Assembly: GCA_028386065.3 (NCBI GenBank)
Contig: JAKUCV010007332.1
Location: 8,189 to 72,188 of the forward strand
DNA length: 64,000 nucleotides
From: Turnera subulata
Taxonomy: Eukaryota; Streptophyta; Magnoliopsida; Malpighiales; Passifloraceae
Direction: 5' to 3'
Position numbers and translations under genes: made by a program. This document shows, piece by piece, positions 1 through 8,957 of the stretch (position 1 is the stretch's first letter; each line of letters begins with the position of its first letter). The notes below the pieces were generated by a model. It did no database searches and had not been told where the DNA came from. It saw only the letters and a list, made by a program, of their open reading frames with translations.

Positions 1-1453
1 AGTATAATCATATGAACTTATTTTCTGAAAATAAATATGAATTTATAAATACACATATATATTTCTAAATACTTTTCCAAACAATTATCAATCAACATAA
101 TTATATATATTTTTTAGAAATATATCTATATATATTTTCCAAGATTAATAACATATACATACTGTATTCCAGAGAAATAATAATATATAATTATAATTTC
201 CAGAAATATTTTCAAGGTATATATCTATTTTCTAATCTAACTATAATAATAATTTTACAAACATAACATAATTATCTTAATTGAGGAATCAAAGTATATA
301 TATATTTTTTTCTAAATCTCAACCCAGAGTATTGCATGTAATTTCCAAAATAATATTTTCTATTTTTTTCCAGAAATTAATTAACAGAAATAATTATATA
401 AATAGATTTATATGTATATATAGATATATATTATTAAATAAATAATAAATAAAAAAAGGAAGATCCGGATTGCAACCCGGGAAGGGCGCGACCCGGACGC
501 GGAAATGGGCGAAACCCGACCTTACCAGCGGGTTGAGCAGCAAGGACGGCGGCGGAAGGCGAGGCAACGTGAGGGAAGGCCAGCGCGAGGTCGGTGAAGC
601 TGGGGCGACTCCACGAGCGGTGCAACCTCGGCGCGAGGCGGCGCGGTGGCGGAGCAGAGCGGGGAAGAAGCAGATCCGCCGGGTTCCGCCACGGGTCGAA
701 GGCGCGTCACGGCGCTACGGTGGACGGAAGGCGACGGCGACAGTTGGGGTGAGGTCGCGACGGCGTGGGCTTCCTGCTGGTGGCGGCGGTGCGTCGTGAA
801 TCGGCGGGAAACTCATCGCCGTGCACAGTGTCAGAGGCGCTGGGAGGTGACGCACTGTTCACGCCTTTTTTTTCCTTTTTCTGCATTTTCTTATTTTCTT
901 TTCTTTTTTTTCTGTATTTTCCGATTTTCTTTTTTTGATTTTTCATCTCTTTTTTTTCCCCTCTCACAGTTTCTCTTTTCTTTTTTATTTTTTTTCATGT
1001 TTTTTTTTCTTTTCCCTTTTTTCTTTTTCTCTTTTTTTCTTTTTCTCTCTTTTTTTCTTTTCTCTCTTTTCTCTCTTTTCTCTTTTTTTCCCTTCTTCTC
1101 TTCTTCCTCACCCGGCTGCCTCCTTCTTATAATGAAAAAAAATTACTATTTAGCTTGTGAACTCAATAATAAAATTCGTCCGCATTACGGGCGATTCCGA
1201 TCCGGACCAGAAAATAACCGATACCCCCTTAGTTATTTTCCGGTGTGATTTTCCGAGAAATTCCGAAACCCAAAAAATACCAACTTAGTTCCGAAAAATC
1301 CACGGAAAAATCACGAGCGCGGGAAAACCCTCGGTTTCGAAAAACAACTCCCGATTTACCTTGAATTAATTACCCAAGATTAATTCAACATTAAATCACG
1401 GTAAATCGACTTTTACAGTCCGGTAAAAATCCAAAATTTTACCCGGGCTGTTA
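1..1453 (-). mobile_element. Inverted 5' part of a long solo-LTR-type repeat
   Basis: Read on the minus strand, this stretch matches the 5' part of the LTR at 20800-24218. The segment at about 1250-1453 is the reverse complement of about 20803-21020 (the conserved start with CAGCCCGGGTAAAA and the CCGAGGGTTTT block). It is followed by a CT-rich tract, then a GC-rich domain (470-850), then an AT-rich domain (1-440), the same order as in the other copy. The terminal bases of the LTR are missing at the 1453 junction, where the + oriented 3' part begins. The open frames in the GC-rich and CT-rich parts are compositional and not genes. The left end lies outside the window. Confidence 0.75.
861..1110. 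repeat. Polypyrimidine (CTTT-rich) low-complexity tract
   Basis: About 250 bases consist almost wholly of T with interspersed C on the + strand. The tract lies inside the LTR-derived repeat, next to its GC-rich domain. The solo LTR at 31069-34790 carries a similar CT-rich tract at about 31450-31860, so it is part of the element. Reading it as a Phe/Ser/Leu-rich protein is an artefact. Confidence 0.8.
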
Positions 1454-2218
1454 AAGTCGATCCCTGTGATTTGGTTTTTGTTGACGGTAATATAATTGTC
1501 ACGTGGTAAGTAGTGGTACGACTCGATGGTTTAAGACTGTTTCGTGGTGGCCGTGACCAGGGTTACTTGTGATAAGCATATCTATGCTTGGGATGTCTAT
1601 CCCGTGATTATTTTTGGGATGTCGATCCCTGGGTTCTCTGGATTTGGTCTGGCACCCGGAATATGTTGATAACCAGGTCTGACCTCTAGCTTATCCGTGA
1701 CGGGGCTCGGAAAGATAAAATTGGAAAATTAGATTTTTATTTAAGTCTTTTTGGTCTTGGACCGGTTTGGGTCATGTCTTTGTTTTGGTGTGTTTGGTTG
1801 TTTAGCCTGTGTTCGACTTGAGTAATTTTAGTGTGCATATTGATTGTCTTTCCTTCGTCGGTGAGCACTTCGGACTCACCCCTCACCTGCGGGCTTTCAT
1901 CCCGTTGGATGAGTTATTTGTGGTACAGGTTTGGTGCATTCCAGACAGGCTGCAGCGTTATCCCTTGGACAGGACTTGGATCCATAGTTTGCATCTAGGT
2001 CGCATACAGTGTTTTTGTGAGTTATTAAGTCTTCCGCTGTGCAGTTTATTGATATTATTGGGCCATTGGGCCGGTTGAGTTATTATTGATGTTTTTATTA
2101 TGGGCTGTTGAGCCCGGGTTTCTGTTGTATACACTGTATGCTGGGCTTGTTTTGGTTGGGTCGTCACAGTTCCGGCACGTGTTTACTGTGTACGGTAAAT
2201 ACGGGTCGGGGCGTTTCA
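1454..2218 (+). mobile_element. 3' part of a long LTR, direct orientation
   Basis: This segment matches about 23290-24218 of the complete LTR copy. Shared blocks in order are a GTCAC...AGTAGTGGTACGACT block near 1498, two small GGGA-loop-TCCC hairpins (1590-1603 and 1616-1629), the GTGAGCACTTCGGACTCACC block near 1860, a cattCCAGACAGGCTGCAGCG block near 1937, CTTCCGCTGTGCA near 2032, and a CGGGTCGGGGCGTTTCA terminus ending in CA at 2218. The segment homologous to about 22800-23280 of the complete copy is missing. The terminus abuts LINE sequence directly, so this LTR landed inside LINE copy 1. Confidence 0.8.
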
Positions 2219-3282
2219 CACTTGGAGCCATGGGGAATGATTTCTTTCTGGTTAATTTTGCTTGTACTGAGGATTATAATAATGTATTAGCAGGTGGTCT
2301 GTACATAGTGGCTGATCATTATTTCACGGTGAGGAAGTGGCTTCCAAGGTTTGATCCCTTTGAGGCTTCAATTGATTGGGTACTAGTATGGGCCCATATC
2401 CCCTTCCTCGAAATGGAGTTTTACGAAATTGAGGCTTTGACTAGGATTGGAAACATGTTAGGTCGTACCCTGAGGGTTGATAGAGCAAATTTAGTCGGGG
2501 AACGTGCTGAGTTTGCGAAGGTTTGCGTAGAGGTTGATCTATCAAAACCTCTTGTTGCTAAATTCAGAACTGGAAGAAAGGTTTGGAGGGTGGAATATAA
2601 GGGTATAAACTTGATCTACTTTGGATGTGGGTTGTATGGTCACAAAGAGGAGGCTTGTCCTAATGCGAAGCCTAATACTGAAGATATACCCAAAAATCGC
2701 TAGGAACAATCAGCGAAGCCTGGCTTCTACTAGGGAGCTGCGACTTTTAGGGCTCGTCCTGAAGTCTTTGAGGCTAGAGAACAATGGATGTTGGTGTAGA
2801 AATATTCTCGCAGTAGGCAAAGTCCCCAAAAGCCTCAGGTGGAGAAACAAGTGAGGGCGAGTAAATCCTATTTTGATGTGCTCAATGGTCTTCAAGATGA
2901 GCCTGATGGGGAGGCTTCGGTGGTAAGGCCTATGGTTGTTGAAGAGCCTGCAGTGCAGAGGGATGTTTATGTGAGATCAGAAGCTGCTAGGAAAATGGAG
3001 GGGAAGAATAAAGGGGGAAAGAAGTATAATACTGAGAAGTTGAATGTTGTAGTGGAAGCTACTATGACTGAGGCATCTAAGCTAAATGATGTTGGTAAAG
3101 TGGTGAACCTTGGAGGAGGGAAATCTATCTTGTTGAAAGATATGGCTAAAGGGCCCCTGAAGGACATAACTAATGCTGGTAAAGGGATTATTGCGGAAGG
3201 CTCATCTAACTCTAAAAACTGTTTTGTTACTGATTCGGAGGGAGGGGGGGTGTATTGATTTCTGATGCATTCACTAGGACAG
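2219..3282 (+). pseudogene. LINE fragment, ORF1-like (copy 1)
   Basis: The frame 2230-2703 encodes a typical plant L1-type ORF1 protein: a DUF4283-like region, starting at the residues MGNDFFLVNFA, followed by a zinc-knuckle-like segment near 2618-2665 (GCGLYGHKEEAC). The first cysteine expected in a CX2CX4HX4C knuckle is replaced by tyrosine. A stop at 2701-2703 and a frame change split the protein, and 2839-3258 continues in another frame with the low-complexity ORF1 tail. The 5' end is cut by the LTR terminus at 2218, and similarity to copy 2 ends near 3282. It is about 80-90% alike by eye to copy 2 (6340-7050). There is no endonuclease or reverse transcriptase here. Confidence 0.75.
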
Positions 3283-4077
3283 GAAGATGTATACCTTGTT
3301 TTGAACCTGTAACAGCCAATATTTGGCAGTGCCAGATAAAATACTCATACTAGAATTGACCAGTATGACAAATTTCAACAGTTGATACACAAATGTCTCA
3401 AAAAAAAAAAATAAAGAAAAAAAAGGAAGAGAGAGGCTAAATAAAAAGCGTAAAAGAAAAAAGAAGAGGGAAAAAGAAGAGTGAGGCTAAATAACAGAGG
3501 CATGGTAAACGAGGGTAATGAGAAAAAAAGAGGCATGGTAAACCAGGGGAAGTAAACAAGTACCAAATGCAAGACACCGATCAACGAAAGAGTTAGCTCA
3601 ATTCAAGACCTATTTTTTTCTACAAGGAGTCTGGTGAGGCAAGGAATCAAACTGCTATAGATGCTTATAGAGAACCACGGTATCTCTATGAAGTTGTGAG
3701 GTCACAAATTTTAGGTGTGGAGGATGAGGAATGGGTGAGCCAACATCAGAACTGTACGCATTGACATTTACAAATTAGGGTATAAAAACTTTTCCCTGTT
3801 GAGGATCAACTTGATTTCAAGTTAGAAAACTAGGGCCCCATAAATCTTGATGTGAGCAAGGAAAAATATTTGCATGTGAAGAGAGAAAGTAATAATTTGG
3901 TTGACTATATACATATCTAAGGTGAGTATAATTGTAGGATAAATTAATACGCCTTCCATATTAGGGCGTCGACACGACTACACAAGATTTTTGGCTTAAA
4001 AAAACAATGGGAACAAATAGGAGACCACTATATTGAATTTTACCATACTAAGATATCAAAACGAGGTTTGGGTAATA
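3283..4077. other. Non-coding spacer
   Basis: This is AT-rich sequence with a purine-rich, A-rich patch at 3398-3490 and two short partial direct repeats containing GAGGCATGGTAAAC (3496 and 3531). I see no supported gene, TIR or LTR boundary. Confidence 0.6.
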
Positions 4078-4086
4078 AACCAAATT
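4078..4086. repeat. Left 9-bp target-site duplication of MULE 1
   Basis: The sequence is AACCAAATT and is identical to 6143-6151 on the far side of the element. A perfect 9-bp duplication is the hallmark of Mutator superfamily insertion. Confidence 0.9.
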
Positions 4087-4385
4087 GGGTTTTTGGTACG
4101 GATGGTACCCATATTTTAGTGGTTGAGACAATCGTGTACCTAAAACTTTTTTCGAGACAATTATGTACCTGGAGTTGTTGCGGGCAGGTCAGTCAGGGGT
4201 CTCGGGCGGGGCATGTGCTGACATGGATGCTACCCCAAAATTGGGCAGCTGCCCGTTGCTTAAACGACGCCGTATCACCGCAATACGACGTCGTTTTGTC
4301 GTCCGCATGGCAAAACGTGGGCCTCACTATTGTCCCAATCATTAACCCGGTTTCCTGCCCGGTTCTACCCGGTAGAGGTTCAACC
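4087..4385 (+). repeat. MULE 1 left terminal inverted repeat
   Basis: This repeat is the inverted counterpart of 5861-6142, and identity is near complete over the outer 130 bp. Small open frames read across it on both ends (starting MYLELLRAGQSG in each) are mirror images created by the TIR and not genes. It contains TACGACGTCGTTTT near 4282. Confidence 0.88.
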
Positions 4386-4670
4386 CTACCCAAAAACCGT
4401 TTCATTTAAAACCTAAAATTTCAATATTTTCTTTCTTTTTAAAAAAGTATGGAAAGACCCTCCCAAATCAAAATTAAAAAAAATTATTATCCATTAATCC
4501 TACTTTTTTTCTAAATTCACTACTTAATCTCTCTTAATATTTTCATTTAGCAATGTTACATTAAAAGAAAAAAGATTAAAAAGTATAATTTTTGTAGCGG
4601 CGTGATTTTTGCAGCCATATGATTATATAATTTCATGGTATTAATAATTTAGATAAAAGAAAAAAAAACA

Positions 4671-5117
4671 ATGACTGCCACCCCATCATCATCACCAAAA
4701 CCACCACCGCCACCACCTCCCCCCCTCGACCCCCACTCTCCACCACCCTCACCACAAGCACCACCACTGCAAACCCGACGACCACCACCGCCACCACCTC
4801 CCCCCCTCAACCCCCTCTCTCCACCACCCTCACCACAAGCACCACCACTGCAAACCCGACAACCACCACCACTGCAAACCCGACGACCACCACCGCCACC
4901 ACTGCAAACCCGACGACCACCACCACCACCACCACCATGGTTCCCATGTCCTTTTTCTCCTCTCACTTCCACCCCCAACCATCCGTCAACCACCATAAAA
5001 TCCATAACCAGAGCCATAAATCCAACCCACAAAATACCAAATCTTGCAAGAATACACAAATCCACCGACCTCAGATTCAGTTGGCTCGCAGGTGGTACAA
5101 GAGAGAGGAGGGGTTAA
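4671..5117 (+). CDS. Proline-rich ORF inside MULE 1 (possibly captured)
   Basis: This is an open frame of 148 codons. Residues 9-90 are dominated by PPPPPP runs alternating with PPLQTRRP units. The underlying DNA is a tandem repeat of roughly 84 bp made from CCACCACCGCCACC blocks. The C-terminal third is ordinary Ser/Thr/Asn-rich sequence ending at 5117. It resembles extensin or formin proline linkers only in composition. The complementary strand is also open and would be glycine-rich, so the coding strand is uncertain. There is no signal peptide at the given start. It lies wholly inside a Mutator-like element, so it is either a captured gene fragment or repeat-driven open sequence. Function is unknown. 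Confidence 0.3.
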   Translation: MTATPSSSPKPPPPPPPPLDPHSPPPSPQAPPLQTRRPPPPPPPPLNPLSPPPSPQAPPLQTRQPPPLQTRRPPPPPLQTRRPPPPPPPWFPCPFSPLTSTPNHPSTTIKSITRAINPTHKIPNLARIHKSTDLRFSWLAGGTRERRG

Positions 5118-5860
5118 TTTTGAAGTTTATTCTTCTTCAATTTGATTTTTTTTTTGTTTGAAAGGTGGATGATGCAAGGGAGTTGATGGGAGATTTGGTG
5201 AATTTGGAGGAGGAGGAGGAGGAGGGACGGTGAGGGTGTGGAGAAGAGGGTGAGTGTTTCTTTTTATTTTACTGTGTTTAATTATTCTGGTTGTTGTTTT
5301 AATTAGAATGATTTAGGGAGTAAATTTGATTTTTATGTTGAGACAGTAAGAATCGTGTGATTATTATTTTTATTTTTCCTATTTGTAAAAATCGTTTATG
5401 TATAGAAACAGAATAATTGGAGTGACAATTACATGATAATTGTAAACGAAAAGGAACAAATAAGTTAATCCATAATTTCAGGTAATTTGTATAAATAATT
5501 TATATATGGAAAGAAATTAATTGGAGTCAAAATTACAAGATATTCTAAATTCCAATGAAAAGATAAGTTAATCCATGATTTGGTATAGTAATCATTCTTT
5601 ACTAAATTAGTAGAAAATTATAATGAAACTAACATTTAAGCTATACTTTGGGGTAATAAATATATCAATTATTATATACCAAATTAGTGGACACTAATGA
5701 AATTAACATTTAATCCATGATTTGTGAGTAATAAGTATATCATTCAATCTTTACCAAATTAGTGGACAGATATTAATTTTTTTTTAAAGAAAAAGTGGAC
5801 TGATATTAATGAATTAATATTTAATAGATTTTTAGGGATGTTGTCGGGCCATTTATTTCT

Positions 5861-6142
5861 TCGGTTGAACCTCTTAAACCGGATAGAACTGGGTAGGAAT
5901 GTGTGGGACTCACGTTTGACACGTGGATAAGAAAACGACGTCGTATCATGACGAAACGACGTCGTTTTGAGCAAATGGCTGCCCCCAAATTTGGGGCAGC
6001 TTCCACGTCAGCACATGCCCCGCCTGAGACCCCTGACTGACCTGCCCGCAACAACTCCAGGTACATAATTGTCTCGGAAAAAGTTTTAGGTACACGATTG
6101 TCTCAACCACTAAAATATGGGTACCATCCGTACCAAAAACCC
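5861..6142 (-). repeat. MULE 1 right terminal inverted repeat
   Basis: This is the reverse complement of 4087-4385. The two arms drift apart inward, where short indels accumulate around a GTCGT palindrome cluster at 5935-5967. It is followed immediately by the second AACCAAATT duplication at 6143-6151. Confidence 0.88.
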
Positions 6143-6339
6143 AACCAAATTAAAGAAACAAAAATGACATCCTTTTGACAAAAAAAATGATGGTAGATAT
6201 TTATAAAATATTGCTTAACGAAGCGCAAAATTATCAAGTAGAAAGATTATTACTATAATCAAAATGTAAAAAGAACACAAAAAAGGGTGAGAAGGTATAT
6301 AATGAAAACTAGAACCAGCTAAATATGTTGTGGTCTACA

Positions 6340-8190
6340 AGCCGTCCCTATACACTTGCTGCAATGGGGAATGATTTCTTCCTAGTTAATTTTGCGTGTG
6401 CTGAGGATTATAATAATGTGTTAGCAGGTGGTCCGTCTACGGTGGCTGATCATTATCTCACGGTGAGGAAGTGGCATTTAGGGTTTGATCCCTTTGAGGC
6501 TTCAATTGATCGGGTAGTAGGGCTCGTCTTGAAGTCTTTGAGGCTAGAGGACAACGGATGTTGGTGCAGAAACGTTCTCACAATAGGCAAAGTCCCCAAA
6601 AGCCTCATATGGAGAAACAAGTGAGGGCGGGTAAATCCTATTTTGATGTGCTCAATGGTCTTTAGGATGAGCTTGATAGGGAGGCTTCAGTGGTAAAGCC
6701 TGTGGTTGTTGAAGAGCCTGCGATGTTGGGGGATGTTTATGTGGGAACAGAAGCTGTTAAGAAAATGGAGGGGAAGAATGAAGAGGGAAAGAAATACAAT
6801 ACTAAGAAGTTGAATGTTGCAGTGGAAGCTACTGTGACTGAGGCATCTAAGCTAAATGATGTTGGTAAAGTGGTGAACCTTGGAGGGGAAATCTATCTTG
6901 TTGAAAGATAAGGCTAAAGGGCCTCTAAAGGACATAACTAATGCTGATAAAGGGATTATTGCGGAAGGCTCATCTAACTCTAAAAACTGTTTTGTTACTG
7001 ATTCGGGGGGTGTATTGATTTCTGATGCATTCACTAGAACAGTAAGTAATAATTCAGAGGTGGAGGTTAGGAGCCCACACAGACCCCCCTGATACTACCA
7101 ATATGTCTGAGAAATTAGGTGATAAGGAGTTTGTATCTGCTAGAGGTAATCCTAATGAAGAGAGAATGGAAGGAGAATAGGTACCTGTTTCTTCTGAAGT
7201 GTTTGATCTTGGTGTTGGTTGAGTGCTTGATCCTTTAGTATACTTTAATAATATATAGTGTCTTATACTGGAATCGTCGTGGAGCCAAGAACAAAAGGCT
7301 ACAAACATCTTAAATGATCTCTGAGAACTTATGTTCCTGATTTGGTGGTGTTAGCTAAACCAAAGATTAGTGGAGTGTCTGCAGGTGGTGTTGCATAATG
7401 GGTTTTGAATGGGTTTCTTGTGTCTAGGCTAGTGGTTTCTCTGGCAGCATTTGGGTCCTTAGTAAAAGAAGAGTAACTGAATTTGTTGTGTTGGAGTAGA
7501 CTAATCAGTACATTCACGCGAAGATCTCTAAGCGTGATGGTAGTTGCTGGTTTCTAACTCTGGTTTATGTTAATCCTAATTTAGCCCTTAAGGAGCAGTT
7601 CTGGGTTGATTTGTAGAGACTGGGTTGCGAGATTGATGGTCCCTAGGCTGTTATGGGGGACTTTAATGATATCTTGCTTATGGAAGAGAAGAGAGGTGGT
7701 TTGCCGGCTGAGTTTAGTTGGTGTCAGTGTTTTAGGGAAAGGCTGGAGAGATGCTTTCTGGAGGATGTAGGAGCTGTAGGACCAAAGTTCACCTGGCGTG
7801 GACCTAAGAGAGTAGGGCTAGGCAGAATTTGTGACAGGCTAAATAGAGTGGTTTGCAACACATAATGGAGTTTGACTTTCCCTGAAGTTGTGATTAGAAA
7901 CTTGCCAAGAGTCAAGTCTAACCATCATCCCGTATTAGTGTCTGAGGGTGGATTTTGGGCTAACAACAAAGATTAAACCGTTTCGGTTTAAAGCAGCTTG
8001 ACTACAACATGATTCTTTTCAGGAGATTCTTAGAGATAATTGGAGTAAAGGGTTGCATATTGCTGTGACCTTAAAGAGACCACAAAGGTGCTTGAGAAAG
8101 TGGAATAAAGAAGTTTTTGGGAACATTTTCTATCTTAAGAGGCATTTGTTGGCTAGATTGAGTTAACGCATCTTGAGTTCGGGTTCAACT
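6340..8190 (+). pseudogene. LINE fragment, ORF1 tail plus endonuclease (copy 2)
   Basis: From about 6364 this repeats copy 1. It lacks roughly 365 bp corresponding to about 2384-2748, which removes the ORF1 core and the zinc knuckle. From about 7260 it reads into the start of ORF2: a WNRRGAKN motif near 7270, then VNPNLALKEQFW near 7570, then GDFNDILLMEEKRGG at 7656. These are landmarks of the N-terminal endonuclease/exonuclease/phosphatase domain of plant L1 elements, and are followed by KFTWRGPK and a NHHPV-type endonuclease end near 7920. Many stops interrupt it (for example 7378, 7499 and 7862), and sequence stops being recognisable near 8190, before any reverse transcriptase. It is a dead, 3'-truncated and internally deleted copy. 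Confidence 0.8.
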
Positions 8191-8259
8191 TGTGGCGTTT
8201 TCCAGTCAAGCATATGTAAAAATTTATAACTTTTTTTATGCAGAATCTTTTAACTTTTT

Positions 8260-8957
8260 TTTAATAAGACATGATCTTATGATCTTTAACTGTTCCGTTT
8301 CCTACGGTACGAAGATAATAATGAAAACAGTCCATCCGTAGACAGCATATCCAAATCAACCAAACCACATGTATGGTACTCCTCCACCCAGTTTTTTTTT
8401 TCTTTTTTTTTAAAATGGTACTCCCCCACTCCCCCTCCCGTTGTCTAGTTTGGGTTTGGCACTTTGGCAGTTTGGCATCAGTAATTTTAGTACTGCTAGT
8501 CACCCCCAACGTTGTTGAAGTTGTGAGATATGTCATAATACCTTCACAAAAAAACACAGATTTCAGTTCACCGTTGCTTTGCGGTGTGTGTAGCTTTGCT
8601 CCAATGCGGCTATGCCTACGTCCGCCGAATGTGACATGTACACATGGTGCTGTCCTCACTCCACCACGTGTAATTTACTTATAGAGCCACCCATGACAAC
8701 AAAGTAAGTGTAACAACACCACGTCACCACCACCACCACCTGTTTCTTATTACTTATTTCTTTTTCTTATTTTTTTTTTACACGCATACACACACAAAAA
8801 AAATCACATCAATCAATCAACCTTTCCCCTTCACTTCCCATCCATTTTAATTTTGATTTTGATTTTGATTTTTCTCATCTCTCTCGATCGACAACACTGG
8901 AACTAAACAAAGCCAAAATCATAGAGTAACCTTAGTCTAGCTCCCCCAACCTCACTC
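8260..8957 (+). promoter_or_regulatory. Upstream region and probable 5' UTR of the CPSF-A-like gene
   Basis: This region lies between the LINE remnant and the start codon at 8958. It has T-rich and A-rich tracts (8391-8413, 8764-8808), a CCACCACC run at 8727-8741, a repeated TTTTGATTTTGATTTTGA run near 8847, and a CTCTCTCGATCG stretch just upstream of the coding region. Pyrimidine-rich leaders of this kind are common in plant housekeeping genes. I cannot place the transcription start, and no clear TATA box stands out. Confidence 0.4.

Larger units (their letters stand above)
4087..6142. mobile_element. Non-autonomous Mutator-like element (MULE 1, candidate Pack-MULE)
   Basis: This 2056-bp element has terminal inverted repeats of about 280-300 bp (4087-4385 and 5861-6142). 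Both TIRs begin GGGTTTTTGGTACGGATGG, and the element is bounded by perfect AACCAAATT duplications. No transposase is present, so it depends on a MuDR-type transposase elsewhere. The inner third carries a proline-rich frame (4671-5117) that differs in base composition from the AT-rich remainder and looks like captured host sequence. The part 5160-5860 is AT-rich and non-coding. The TIRs also contain copies of the ACGACGTCGT palindrome. Long TIRs, the 9-bp duplication and the lack of coding capacity make the superfamily assignment firm. Calling the inner part a captured gene is inference. Confidence 0.88.

Noticed and set aside
646..1248. 200-codon open frame with long Phe/Ser runs
   Set aside because: Created by a polypyrimidine tract within the LTR; no domain and no conserved start.
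4649..5065. Glycine-rich frame on the minus strand of MULE 1
   Set aside because: Mirror of the CCA/CCG repeat; kept only as a note because the coding strand, if any, is uncertain.
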